Below are positions 23,101-38,100 of a DNA stretch of 64,000 bases, one piece after another. Source of the DNA: Holothuria scabra (lineage: Eukaryota > Echinodermata > Holothuroidea > Aspidochirotida > Holothuriidae); contig CM074190.1 in assembly GCA_037179385.1 (NCBI GenBank), positions 4,292,284-4,356,283 on the forward strand, in the 5' to 3' direction. The notes under the pieces were generated by a model, which saw only the letters and a program-made list of their open reading frames with translations, had not been told where the DNA came from and made no database searches. A program made the position numbers and the translations under genes. The stretch's first letter is position 1, and the number at the start of each line of letters is the position of its first letter.

Positions 23101-26100
23101 GGTGCCATCCATCGCTTTCATCAATAAACTTGACAGGTAAATGATTTAAGTGTTCAATTTTCTTGCCTTACCTTACCTATCCTCTTCGTGCCGAGTGGCA
23201 CATAAGGTCTTCACGCTCTTTCTCCAAAAAAACTCTATCCCTTGCCTGAAACCTTGCTTCATCCCAAGTTCTCCATCCAAACTCCTTTCTTTCAATTTCT
23301 ACTATTCTTCTCCATGTTGTTTTAGGTCTTCCAACTCTCCGTCTACCTTCAGGTTTCTATGTCAATGCAGTCATAGAGTAGCTTTCCTATCTTTTCTCAA
23401 TATGTGACCCAACCAGTTCCATCTTCTTCTTTTCACTTCTAGGCTGATTTTCTTTACTTGAGTTTTGTCGTTTAGATCATCACCGGAGATGATATTTGGC
23501 CAAAATATTTGCATTATTCTTTTAAGGCACTGATATTGAAATGAATTAATTTTCTTGCACTCTTGCTTTAATTGGAAGATAATAGTATGCAAATACTTGA
23601 ATCTTTGTAAAAGTAATGTTAATCACATGCAGTGCCTATTTTTTTTTAATCTATGGTTCTTGTTCTTGTGAACATTATTCAGATTGTCTTTTTCTGAATG
23701 TTTAGCAATAAGCATTGTCTTGAAATACATAAATCTATTTAGAAAGTATAACTCTCAAATAACAAGTGTGATTTCCTGTGATATGTTTGTCAAATGATGA
23801 TCTTGAGTATATTTGATATATATCCTTGGCAAATGTACTGAATTCACAAACCATAGTGATTGATGACTCTTACAAAATTGACCCATGGCTCATGGTCCAA
23901 ACATGGAGATGTGCCATTACATGAAGGCTGTCAAATTACAGTCACAGGTAAAATTCAAGTATGAGTAGCACTTGGCTGAAAATCCCATGAGAGCCTTTGT
24001 TTTAGACAATTAATTGCTGGAGGAACTGCTCTCACAAATTCTCTGATATGATGACCAGGGCTGGACAAAATGTTAACTTCCCTGCAAGTAGGTCAATTTT
24101 CCTAAAATTTGTCTGTGCTGTCCTTTCATAACCAGACAGATTTTCCTTTAAAAGAAGGGTTTAATGTCACAACAAGATTTGGTATGTTAGAGGGGTGCTT
24201 ATCCTAAGCATTTTGGTGAAAGTTGCTTTGAATTCGGATGTGTGGTTCTTGAGATATGAGCACTTAAAGTTTTCACATTTTCAAAAAAAGTGAACTTGAA
24301 GCAAGCACATATGACATCATATCCCCACATTATTGTGCAGTCTTTTGTTTTTCTTTAAAATTTAGAGTCAATTTTCTCCTCAGCAATCCCATATTATTAA
24401 AATGTGATTGCATATAAGTGGCATAAAAAGTTAACAAATTTTGCATCCCCACAGGGAGGTTCTATTCCTATTACCTTCAAGGTCAGCACAACAGTCTGGT
24501 AAAACAAAGGGAAACAATGCATTCGTTGTCAATGTGAGGAAGTGATATAGGCTCTGCTGCCCTCAAACTCTCTTTGGAACACAAATCTACTGACTTCATT
24601 TAATGATATTTCAAGAAATAAATGTCCAATTTGAATGTAACTTCCACCACACCATGTAGATTTGGTTCATCTTTCACACATGAAAATTAAATTTTTGCTT
24701 AAACTTCCCCTTTAAATGCCCAAAATTTTACCCTAAATACCAGGATTAGAGTTTCACAAGTTACTGTTTTTCCACACATGATGATGACTCTCCTAGTCTT
24801 ATAAAGAGTCTTCTTTGGTCATTCCAGAAGGAATTCAAATGTTTATAGTCCTCATGCAAAGTCTTCTTTGTTCATTTCAGAATGAATGCAAATCCCAACA
24901 GAGTGCTCTCACAGATGAGGTCAAAGCTAAATCACAATGCAGCTTTTATTCAGTTACCAATTGGTCTGGAAAGTAACATGAAAGGAATAGTCGATATAAT
25001 AAACAGAAGAGCATTATATTACGATGGAGAATTTGGGTAAGTGTATCTAGGTCTTGTCAAATTAGCCAAAGCTGTAGCTCCTTCAAGACTCGTTCTCTCA
25101 CCCCAAACAGTACCAATTCTCCTAAACTTCTTACTGAAGCCCCACCCACAGTTGTCTGGAACTCATCCTCTTCCAGATACTATCTCAGTTTATTGCTTCA
25201 AGGTGAGTATAGGAAAACTTTATTTATATAATCAAAACACTCTCAGTACTGTCCATGTTGTGTAATGCAAGCTTTGGTACTCTGCATTGTTTGAATAAGC
25301 TGCCAATCAAAGAGCTGAGCCAATGGAGAATTTCGCTACCCCCGTACCAAAATTGTCGTTTGGAGTGAGAGGTTTGGCCCTTTCAGGCATGCTTTGTTAT
25401 TGGACTAACCACAATAGGAGACCAGTTTTGTCCTGCTATTGTAATATGCATAGCAACAAAACATGGCTGAGGCAGCTGCATTGAACAGGTTTAGCATGTT
25501 TCCTTCCAGAACTTTCTTTAGTGTAGCCAACCATATGATTCAAAGAAGGTGGGAACTTGGAAAGTATTTCCAAAATGGTGTGCAGAAAAAAAAATAGTTG
25601 TACTTGTAAACCCTTTTCACCAGTGTAACGTGCCACTTTACCTCCCAGACAAAAACAGTTCGAGTTGTCTATTTGCTATTCATTACAACGTGCCTGTTTC
25701 TAAGTATGTTTTAAAAAGAAAATATGCCACTTTACCTTTCTCTAGCTATGCCTCTAATAGACCCATGAAGCCTTCTGGCAGTTGTTTTGGAACACATAGC
25801 AATGAAGTAGGGAAATAATCTATTGACTCTCACTGGAAAAATGGCTGTGGGCACTGCTTGAATAAATTAGAAGGCTAGAAGGTGAGCATTAAGCTTTTGC
25901 CAGGCAGGTGTTGAGTGTAAAACTGTAGCAAACAAAACCGGTCATGGTATGGCAATTGTAGAGTTCATGAATATTATGAACCTGAACTGTTAACTTTGTT
26001 GGCAAAGACTGGCAATAAGATTAACAGAGTACTTCATGTACCTGTATGGTGGGTAAATGAACAAAAGGTCCAAGGCTATGTCATTAAGGCAAGGTAAACA

Positions 26101-29100
26101 ACTTTTTAGGTCATGAGAAGTGAGTCTGTGTAAAAGCTTTTAGTTATCAAATGATTATCACATAAATGAGGGAACATGTTATACCAACAGTGGTAAGGCT
26201 TGGTAACAATGTTTGTATTAAATGCAGACTTGAGAAAATGACTTGTATATAACTGATCTCATCTCACTATGACATGTCATGTTTACAAAGAAATTGCATC
26301 ATTGTTGGTTAGCAACAGAGTTGATGAGGTGTATGTACATTTTCATCACCCTGAGATCTAGAGTCTGATTGGTCTATGTTCTGCTTGCAATCCCAAGATA
26401 TCTGTGTGTGCAAAACCTAACATGCACACATTTCTGTGCATACCCTTTGCCAACCAGTGAAGTATCTGTAAATCATCTAATGAAAATGATGTAATGTTCT
26501 GTAACAATAACACAGTCATATATTTTTTTTTGGGGGGGGGGGGATGGCTGACAGAGAGGCTATGGAACTTAGACCAAAGGACTGACAAAAAGGATAAAAA
26601 ATTCAGAGATTGCAAGGCAGCTTATTTCAAATTCTGGGTATTCTTCTGGGAAGCATTTGCAAGTTTTCTTCAAGAGGTAGTCATGCTTTTAAATAAAACA
26701 CAGAGGATTTCTAGTTGTAACTAATATTTGCAGGTAAAGAACAGAGTCCAGACAAACCTGAGACTAGGCTGTCTAGAGAAAGCATTCTTGAAGTATGAAG
26801 GTTACCTTTTGAATTTAGCCTGATGCAATCTGGTAATTTTTAGGGTATGGAAATGCAAGTAATGGGTTCATGTGAGAGAGGCTAATTTGTACACAAGTAG
26901 GTCAGTGCCATTCACAACAAGGTTTTTATATTCTTTACAGAAAATCCTCATATGCTATTATCTACAAAGTAATAGACTTAAAAGATTCGCCATTTCAGAG
27001 TTAGCCTACTTCTAGTTTGATTTTCTAAATAGCTCATCACAACTTTTTCAACTGTGAGCCTGCTGACTTTTTTTTTTTTTTTTATTTCACTTACCCTTTA
27101 AGAAGATGCTGTGGAAATAAACTTGTAGTGTGTTGACCTTCTTCCACTTACTACAGTTCATTCGTCACAAAACATAAGAGCATCCTTTAAAAAATCTAAA
27201 ACAATGTTTTGTCTTTTTTCTTTGCAGACAGACTGTTCGTGAAGAAGATGTTCCATCTGAGATGATGGCAGAAATGGAGGACAGGAGACAGGAACTTATA
27301 GGTTAGTAACTTGTGCCTTACTAGGCTGGATTTTTAAGGAAATTTTCAGGTTGTCCATTGGACAAGCTGGAGGCAAATTGAGGTTTTCGGAAAAAATGTC
27401 TTGTTGCCCTTATGAAAGTGAAAAATGTAATACAAATAGTTGTATGGGATGTCTTTTCCATTGGAAACAAACATTAGATTTTTATTCTGTAGTTTTCCAG
27501 TTTCTATCTCTTTCAATGGTGATCGATTGTCCCATACAGTTCCCCTCAATACCACTTCTTAAGAGCATTTTCACAGCAGTCACCTTTACAATTGTAGAGA
27601 ACTAGTCAATACAAATAAAATGTACTTGTCCATTGGAAAACCTCAGAGAGGGAAAGTTTTCCGAAACAATTTTTGCTGCCTCAAAGAAAATGTTTAGCAG
27701 TCCATTGATAAATTAGAACCATGAAATTAGGTAAATGAGGTTTCAGGGTGAGGCTGAGGTTGTGAAGAACTTTGTACATTATCTGAGACTGAAAGTTTGA
27801 AATCGTAAGACATGGAGAAAAGAATTACGTTTTAGGGTCAATTTTTGAGCTAAAACTTCAAAGAGTGTCCATTTCTGTTGATGTACAGAGGTAAATAATG
27901 AAACTAATAAAAACAAGGTAAAGCATCGTTTAAATTTTAAAAAGAAATGTCCTGGACCCATTCTGTTGCAATGGGCTTGAAACTTTTTTCTAACTTTTTG
28001 CATATTAAAGTGATTCTATGTGTCTGATAAAGTGGAAATATACAAAGCTTTTTGTTGCCCATGACCGCCTGTTTGGTCTAACGGTAGAGCATCCGCTTCT
28101 CACACGGAAGGCCCAGGTTCGCTCCCCAGGTCGAGTCATACCAAAGACTCTAAAAAGGAACCTACTGCCTTTGCGCATGATGCTCCGCATAAGCAATGGA
28201 GTAGTGAAAACAAGCCAGTGAGCCACAACTGGAAAAGAGCCATGGCTGGCTCGACTTGAACCAGTAGGTTTGAAACTGGGCCGTAAAATTCCATCTAATT
28301 ACCCAGTGATTGAAATCTTGTATCCTTTAATTAAACAGGACAATAACAGTACTTAAATTTAGAGAACAGTAGTGTGGTGGTTATATCATTGCCACCCCTG
28401 GTACAGTGCTTGTTCTGCATTGGTGTCATCATTCTGCATTGGTGTCATCATTCTGCATTGCTGTCATCATTCTGCATTGGTGTCATCATTCTGCATTGGT
28501 GTCATCATTCTGCATTGGTGTCATCATTCGGCATTGGTGTCATCATTCGGCATTGGTGTCATCATTCTGCATTGGTGTCAGTATTTGTTGTATGAAATAT
28601 TCAGGCATTCAGGGTTGGGATAAAATGGAATAAAGTTTGCAACTATCATTATTGTGTTATGTATTAGTTATTAATTTCTATGGAAACTGAACAAAATCTG
28701 GCAGAATTTTTGGCATTAATGATTGTTTATTAGTCCTCATTGTTCCCAAATGGACTGTTAAAATGTTCTGCCAAAAGTTTGGGAAGCATAATTAAATGTA
28801 TATTCCTTTTGTCAAACACATAATATCTCTTAAATTAAATTCATCTCAGTTTCCATTCATATTTTGAGGAAGCACTTGAGATGTAATGGACATGTTATTG
28901 AACATTGTTTTGTTGATTGTTTGCAATGGAGTATTTATGCTAATTAGACAAGTCTGTATTAGTCATACAGGAATAAATAAAGCTTTTTCATTTCACTTTA
29001 AAGTCATTCATTTAAATATTTTGTCAAATGCTGGAATGGAAAAAATCTTTGAGCAATGGGTCAGAACCTTTCTTTCAAAAGAATTTATGTGGCAGTAAGA

Positions 29101-32100
29101 CTGAAACTATTTTATGGTAAATATATTGCAGTACCATGGGGCTTTTTCTGTAAGTTTCAAGGTTTGTTCTCTCCATTGGTGTTATGGAATTAAGAGAATT
29201 ACAATGGTAATTGTAAGGTAATCTAAGGTTCAAAAATTTCATCTTTCCATTGAAGTCTCGGTGTTAAGAGACTTTCATTAATACAAAAATTTTTCCCTGT
29301 TTATTTGATAGAATGTGTAGCCAACAAGGATGAAGAAATAGGAGATCTATTTCTCCAAGAATTAGAACCAACAGTGGATCAATTAAAAGTGAGATTATTT
29401 TGAAAATTGTTTACATATTTCTTTATCACTATTTTGTACCATGCTTGCTCACTCAGCTTGGTCAGGGAAGCATTTGTGACTTCTGTTTCCTGTTTTGTTT
29501 GCCCCCCCCTCGCTGGGTGCATGAGTTTTGTTGTTTTCTGTCAATTGACTAGCAAAATTGCCTTTTCAGTTTTTGTACAATATTAAGTCGATCTAAACAT
29601 AACCTTGTCAGAGTGCATCTAAGGCAATTATAAGGAAGAAAAAAGTTACGGAAGTACGTCCCCTGCATGCCATGCCTCAAACCCTTGTATGCTGATTTGG
29701 CTTTCAAATATGGAGAATTGCTGGATTCTCAAACCATTGCCAGATGGGAGTTTTTGTTGCGATGCTGAATTGCATTCCTCTAGACACACAAGAGATTGGG
29801 AATCTTTTTAAATAAACAGTCTGTTGTGCTTGTATACAAAGGAGATAGTAAACAGAAAATCCTAGTACACTAGCAAGATGTGTCTAGCAAGAAGGTGTGA
29901 GCTAGCATCCAAATCAGCAAAATGCCTCATGTTTGCATACACTTTTTTTAATGATGGATTTTTTGAAGGAATGTGCAGTGTCAGAAGTGTTTGGACCCCT
30001 CCTTGATAGCTGCTGCCATAATGTCACAGCCTCTTGGTGTCACCATCTTAATACAGATGTGATTTGTTACTAAAAGGATGTCTTAGCAATGGGTGTAAGA
30101 ATTCTCCTGTAGACTTATTACTGTTATATTCCTCAAGGAACAACAAACCTCACTGGTAAACTTGACCATATAGTCGAGTGGTATGATTCATGAGTTCTAC
30201 CAAAGACTTAAAAAAATGAAACCTACTGCCATCGTGCTTGGTGTCCATCATACACAATGGAGTAGGAAAAACATGCCTCAACTGGAAAAAAAGTCTGTGG
30301 CCAATTCAACTCAAACCAATTCCTTAGAAACTGAGCCAAAATGACTCATCTAACTAAACAATTGCGTAAGCTTTACAGTAGCTAAGCCTTTTGTTCAGCA
30401 CTGATGATACTGTATGGATGAAGACAATAAAAATAGCCTGGAGTAAGTTTGCAAGAGAATAGTGTGATGAAGAGTCAGTATGTTACCATTCTTCATTGGC
30501 CAACCAACAGCAACAGACATTGAATTTGTTAAAATGACACTCACATAAGTTCAACATTCTTATTCTATAGCAGAAGGAACATTTCTTTGAAGTTTGCAAG
30601 ATTCATGCAACACATCATGATTTAACTGATACACATGTCGCTAAAGTTATACACGTCTTTGGTTACAAAAACAGCAAAAGGAAAAATGGAAAGAAGGAAC
30701 CCAAAATGAAATTTGAAAAAAAGCTTTGTATTTTCTGAGGTCAACAGTGGACTTAAAAAAAAACTTTTGTTTTTTCTAGTCTTGAACTTGAAACAGTTTT
30801 GCCAGCTGTACAGTGATCCTTTCAAGTTTCCATTACCAAAACACCCAAAATATTTGCAGTTTTAAATTCAATCTTGATTAATCTTGAGTTCTAATCAAAT
30901 TTTTTTCAATGATCAAAGTGGTGTTGTTTTTCAACAGGCAGCTATTAGAAGGACTACTTTGAACAGAACATTTGTACCAGTGTTAGTGGGAACAGCTTTG
31001 AAAAATAAAGGAGTACAGGTAAGGAGATACGTTTTTTCTGAAAGTGATATAACAGTAATAATAATATTTGCATTTAGTTGGACCTAATAATAACATTTGC
31101 ATTTTAATTTGCCACTGTCTAGGCAGTGGCAGTTAAAGAAGCAGTAAAGTACTACCCTTGCTCAACTATAGACCATGTGTTTGGTCTAACAGTAAGAGCA
31201 TCCGCCGCTCACACAGAAGGCCTGGGTTCTATTCCTTGGTGGAGTCATACCAATGCCATTGTGCCTGATGCCTACTGGAACTGTGAGCCACAACTGGGAA
31301 AAAGGCTGTGGCCAGCTTGACTTAAACCAATAGGTTGAAAACTGGGCCGTAAAACTATCTAGCTAACTAAGTAACCTACTCAACTATAAATTGTGATGGA
31401 GACAGTCCCCACTCTTGGCATAAGCAGCTCAACGGAGAAGCTCAAAGTTTCTACCTGTGCATGCGTGCATGACAGTCCTGTTTAGATCAATTGGTAACAA
31501 AACATCTGAGCACTGCGCCTGCCATGCTTAGGGCACTGTTTTAATGTTTGGCTACATCCCTCCTTCAACTTAAATACCCGTAAAAGTGTTATCTGTTAAC
31601 CTTTGACCTATTGTGTAATACTGCTCTGTGAAGAAACTTTGAAGCAGTCAATTGCATGAATGATTATGGTTCCAGACAGGTACTCATTCAATTTCTTGGT
31701 GGAAAGAAAAAGAAAAGTCAAGGGTTTGCTTTGCTGATATCATGATCAAGCAGCTAGAGTATCGGACTTGGGGCTGGGAGGTCTGAGAGATTGACTCCTG
31801 GCCAGGTCTTACCCAAGACTTAAACAATGGAACCTACTGCCATTGTGCTTGGTGCTCAGCTTGAGCAGTGGGTTAGGGAAAACAAGCCAGTGAGCCACAA
31901 CTGGAAAAAAGCCGTGGCCAGCTCGACTTGAACTAGTAGGTTGGAAACTGGGCCATAAAACTCTAACTAACGAGACATAAGCAATCATAACACCTTATTT
32001 GTGTTTATTGTACCCATATCTAAAGAAGTGAAAAGACATATCCACCCTCTCTGTTTTGTATGTGATTGCTAAAATTTGTCTAACAGTAGCCATAAAATGA

Positions 32101-35100
32101 TTTTCAGTTTTGTCTTTTAATTTATTTCTTTTGATAGACTTTGTTGGATAATGTGTTGGAGTATCTTCCCAACCCAACAGAGGTCAAGAATTATGCATTT
32201 GATGAGTAAGTAAATATGGCCCCCCTGTCTGCTTTGTGTTTAGGGCACTTGAAAATCTGGCAGAGTGGGGCAGTTTTTTCTTAAGTAGGTCAATACTGTT
32301 GATAAATATGCATATCTCTGACACAGATGGAGGGATTCAAAAAACATTTTGGCTATCTATCCATAGGTAACATAGTTTATTGGTTGACAGGACTCCACAT
32401 AAGCAATACTCCATTGTAGTGAAAGTTGTTTGCACTGAATTGCTACATAGTTAAAAGTTGTAAGATATACATTGTGTTTTTTGGTTTGAGGAAGGGGTGT
32501 TTCTTTGTTTGTTTTTTCAGTTATTTAGGAGGGGCTATAAGCAAATGAAGGTGGGGAGTATTACCTGTCAGAAATGAGCGGTCAAGCCTTTAATGTTTCC
32601 CTCTAGTTTACCTTAGGTGTTGTAGTGAAGTCTATTTCTTCACTTGTGAATGTAAGATTGCTTGTATAAAGTATGTTGCATACCAATTCTGTCACTCAAA
32701 TCAATTCTTGAGATCAAATTCTTAAGGTTGTCTCACTGAGTTATTTCATGAAATTTCAGCATTTTTTTGAAAGCTACAAAGTTTCCTACACCTATAAATG
32801 GTCAAACTTAGACAATCCCCATATATTAGATCAAAATAAATGTTTTATAAGTGAGTACTGAACGTCTCAATTCAGTTTTCAAAAATTTATGACCAGACAC
32901 TTTTTTCAAATTATGCAGGACACCACAAAAATCAAGATTTTAACTTTTTCTGTAGCCATTGGATATGAAACTTTTCTACTCATGCTAATTATATGCATTT
33001 TCATGTAGCAGTTCCCTTGAACACTTGCATTAAGTTACTGATATCAACTCAATGAGTCCCTTTAATCTAATGTAATTTTATCTTTTCTCGTTTCCTTTAA
33101 GAGATGACAATAAATTATTGATGTCTCCAGTTAGAGATGGCGCTAATCCATTTATTGCCTTAGCTTTTAAATTAGAGGTGAGTTAACTATGGATATTAGC
33201 CTTTAGGATTTAACCTGATGTAAGGTGCTTTAGAAACTTCCATGACAGTGTTCACTGCTGACAAGTCATGTACGCAATGGTGCTAATTATACATAACTGT
33301 TATCAGTCATTTGTGTGTATAATTCACAGACTTATATACATGGACAGAGCATGTAACGCGTATGTCCTATCTGTAGCTGGTCGCCACCGACTGAGACAAA
33401 AAAGGCGCACCAAGATGGCTGCCGTGAAGCTATAAATCACCTGATTTGGCGACGATTCTGTAATATTTTAAAAAAAGTTAAACTTGAATGTCAAACAATA
33501 TCATATTCCTGCAATGTGTGAAGTAATTTTGACCGTAACTTGCCATATTTCAAAAATATGTCAACTTTCTTTCAAAATATGTTGGTAGACTTAAGCAAGT
33601 CCAAACATTTTACACAAACCATCACAGGCCATCTTAGTTGTGTAAATGCATTAGGAAATGGCAGGGAGAGCAGGAGGTGAGATTGACAAGCAGTATGTAG
33701 CACAGTTTTTGCAAATTGGGTGGAAATGTGGCCAACATTGCAACCAAATGATTTCATCAAGGTGCAAACACATTCTGTAGCAGTTGATATTTTCATGACA
33801 AGTCTTATGCTGCATGAAGGAGCTACTTTACAGAGTGAGTCATATCATTCCATAGCAACTTTTTCACATTATACAATGTGTTGATAATATTACTAATTTT
33901 GATCAAAGATTGATTGATCAACATTGATTATGAATGATTTGCAAATTGTTAACGAGTTGAAAAATGCTGGTGCCTTAGCAATTTTTTTCTTTCTTTTGTA
34001 CACCACTGTTGCCAGGAAAAAAATATTGTGACTATTACTATACATGGTGAATGTATGATTATATCTGTTTGCAAGGCTATATGGTAAAATGTTTTTAATA
34101 TGTTCATTGCTGAATTCGGTTTGGAAATTACCTTTTCTGTAATTTGTCATAAAATGATATAAATTGTACATCCTTGTAGCCTGCTGAAAAGCATGCTCCT
34201 GAATGAAATAGGAAAAGTGAAAAAATGTCCTTTGAATCACTTGACAGAGCAAGGATGTAATGCAGGTGCTTTAGTGAATTTTCTTGAAGTGGCAATCAAA
34301 GTTCATTTTTGCAAATCTTTTCATCATTAATCTGTACCACATTTGCACATTGACTTAAAAGAAACAAAATATGATTTGTGAGTGATTGCTGTCAAAGTTT
34401 GCTGATTGGATACAGTGAAATGACAAATTTTAGGAAATTTTCATTCAACAGTTATTGACACAAAATTAAATTTCTCTAACCTTAAAGACTCTTCAATGTT
34501 TCTATATTCTGGTAATCAATCAGTTCAGAATGGAAAAATGAGATGTTGGAACAAAATGTAAATATTCTCTTTCAATTCTGATTGCTCTTTTAAAGATTCA
34601 CTGTGTCCCTTTTCTATTTTTTTAGGCTGGTAAGTTTGGACAGCTGACATACATGAGGGTTTACCAAGGTAAATTTCAAAAAGGCAACTACCTCTACAAC
34701 ACAAGGACTGGTAAAAGGGTTAGAATATCTCGACTGGTCCAGATGCATGCTGATAAAATGGAGGTTTGTAAATTCAGTTATTAAATTGGATTTAAAAAGG
34801 GAATGTTTTCTGTTTGAGGTGGAAAAAGTACCTTTATTTCAAGCTTCTCTATAAAGTAAAAATAATATGTCTCCCCCCATCCCTGTTGCACCAACATCAG
34901 AAGCCCTTTTCAATCATGATTAATGTTACCCTTAATCTCTTCTTCTATTGGGAACTTACAGGTCATAGAGAGTCTGCAAAGTTATGGAACTTGGCATTAG
35001 AAATTTTCCAAGATTTGATAAAAGTAATGAAAGAGTGCTCTTAAATTCATGGAAAGTTAGCAAATTTCAAAAGCTAAAAAAATAAGAAAATAAAAGCTTT

Positions 35101-38100
35101 AACTAATTCAATTCCAGCTGTTATTCTGACCTTAGAAATTGGACAGTATTGTTTCAATGGATAGGTCTTCATGGAATGCTCATTGTAAAGATGCATTGAT
35201 GAGTGAGAGAATAAGAATCCTGCATGCAGGATTCTTATTCTCTCACTCAGCAGGGTTGCTGGTTTTTTTGATTTTTAAAAAAAATCATGATTTAAATCGG
35301 TGATTTAAGTCAAATAAATCAATTTAAATCAGATTTTTTTTTATTGAATCATGATTTTTTTCAGTTAAAATCATGATTTTAATCAGCGCGATTTAAATCA
35401 AACAACCCTGTGCATTAGTACCCAGATAATAGCATAAAGCCTCAAATTGCGATTGCAAGAGTTGAAGAATTTCTATTTATTGGCATCTCTCATCACAGAC
35501 CTTTCTTAACATGTGCTTTTTTAATACAGTGGTGAAATGTCATGTTCTCTTTTTTTCATGTAGACTGTGTGTAGTTTGTCAAGAGGAAAGTTTAGTCACA
35601 AAGTAGGTACAGAAGAAAATGCAATCAGTTCCCAGAGAAATAGAAAGAAACAGTTCCCAAAGATTGAAATCCTCCATAGCATTCTGAGAACTATGTGTAC
35701 GTTTTTCATTCTTTGTGTGCAGGACCTCCTTCTTAAGTGCATCAAGAGACTTGCCACTGTCCAGCTAGTTTTAAGAGCATAGTTTTCTGCAAATTACTTG
35801 ATTAAGTCACGGAAACTTCAGAAAAAATTGAATTTAAGTATATAAAGCAGTTAAAATTTGGGTGATTTTAAGCGTTTTAAATGATTATTACTTAAGTAAT
35901 CCCTTCTAATGCAAATGATTGATTAAAGATTCAAAGTTGCCTGCATAAAATTTGTTTTGGTAATATCAATTAATCAGATTACACCATGTATGAATGAATG
36001 AACAATCTTTGGATGACTTTGCCAAGTGTTTGAGCAAACATCCCAAAATTATCAATTTCTAAAGGGGAATTTTAGGTTACCTGGAAAATAAATCTTATCA
36101 GCTTCAAATAACTGTTAGCCAGCACAAATTTTACAGGTACAATATGCAGACATGCTACATATCCAAAAGTCTGTAAGGCAGTTGGTCAGTTGTGCTTAAC
36201 CTGTAGTACAGCTTTTAAATAAGAGCTACAAATAGAGTATTTCAAGCCATAGATTTTTTTTGGGGGGGGGGGTGAGGTTCAGGCAGGCTGGGACAGTTGG
36301 TTAAGAGTTGCTTATTTTGTGGGATTGCAGCAATTTTAAATCCCAAGTTATTGGGTAACAGAAAATTAGAAATAGGAGAAAATTGAAATATAAATAACAA
36401 AAAAAAAAAATAAAAAAAATAAATAAAATTATGTGAAGATCTAAGTTAAAAGACAGTTTTTAAAGTTATAGTTGTTGACTCGTCAGTAAAATTTGTAGAT
36501 TTATTTTAGAATCTCGTCTTTTTCCCTTTAGGATGTCAGTGAAGTTTATGCTGGGGACATATGTGCATTTTTTGGTATTGACTGTGCCAGTGGAGACACC
36601 TTTGTAAGTCAACCCAAACTTCAACTGTCAATGGTAAGTTGCTTTACAAACCATAAATTTACCATGAAAAAGTAAGTTTCCATACTGCCAGAACTTCCCA
36701 AACTATGGTTAGATGGTTTAGTCAGATGATGTTTTATGCCACAGTTTCCAACCAATTAATTTACATCAGGCTTGCCAATTGTGGCACACTGGATCACTAT
36801 GGGGAGCTGAGCTATGCCCATTTATCAGGGGCCCTATGTGAAAATGCAATATCCTTCACTAAAACCAGGTAGAATTTTTCTTTTTTTTTTGCATGTTTAG
36901 AAAAGAGTGCTTTTGATGAGAAAAAGAACTTGAAGCTTGAGTGAAAGTTATAAAGCTTTCATATGAGTTATGGATCATGTGATGGTCTTTTTGCAACAAT
37001 ACTCTGAAAAAGGTTGCATAATTACAACCATGCGTGAGATGTGTTAAAAAACTGTGTAGAGTACAGGAAGATGGGTGAACACCAACACAAAAAACACAAC
37101 TAAACACAACGAAATACGAGTTCAAACTGACTTGTTCACTTACTTGTACACATGTGCTGCTTGCCACAAATCTACATACATTAACATAAATAGCCCTATA
37201 TTATGCGATACTTAGCATATCAACACACAGAAATGCACAACAAAAACTCTCTACAGAATAAACAGGTGGAAAGGAATGCCAAGGCACCAACACTCTACAA
37301 CTGCATCTGTATAAATGATTGAGAAATCCTTTTAAGTTTCCATAGCAACAAAAATTTTATTTTTATGTAACAAGTTCTTGGCAAATAGCAAACCACCATC
37401 AATTCATTCTCACACTTGGGTGGGATTTACTATACAGTCTGCCTAATTGATTTTTTTTTTACATGTATGAAAGAAAAAAAAAAAGGTTTTCCTTTGTTTT
37501 AGTCTTGCTGTCTCTGTTTGTCATTTTCAGGAATCTATACATGTACCAGAACCAGTTATTTCACTTTCATTCAGACCCTCAAAGAAGGTATGGTTATAAT
37601 GTTGCCAAGTTGTGTCTGCTCTGTAGATCTAAGCAGCTTGAAATTATGATTGCTAAAAGCAAGATAACTGAGGGTTAGTGCCTCTTTAAAGGAAAGACTG
37701 AAGTGAGTAACATTATAAGAAAAGAGAAAACAGCTCTCAAATGTATACATCTTTTGAATTTAAAGAAAGTATTTTGCACAATATTTTATTGAATGGCAGT
37801 GTTTCATTTTCATGTACCAACTTTGCCTAGATATTAAATCTTTTTGTAAATTTTTATCCCAACTGTTACCTATCACAGTAAATTGCTGCATTATACGTTG
37901 AATATTTTTTCTTTTGTTTTAAGAATGCCTTCACATTTAACCATTTAATGCTGGTAATTTGAGTGGCTGCATGTGTTACATTAATGTACCTTTGTCTGAA
38001 TTCAAACTTTAATGAAAGATCTATGCATAGAGAATCATTTGATAATTGTTTCAAAATATTGAAGTTAAGAATCAAAAAGTATTTAACTGTATCAAGCATA

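Noticed and set aside
28075..28140. Possible tRNA gene
   Set aside because: The A- and B-box-like sequences are followed by a body shared with several dispersed copies, so this is a SINE head rather than a tRNA gene.
28005..28226. Minus-strand frame containing [15 protein letters not shown]
   Set aside because: Antisense reading of a SINE; the same peptide-like string appears from other SINE copies (for example near 5900 and 50450).
28372..28633. Histidine/tryptophan-rich reading frames
   Set aside because: They are translations of the 19-bp minisatellite, open in every forward frame for arithmetic reasons.
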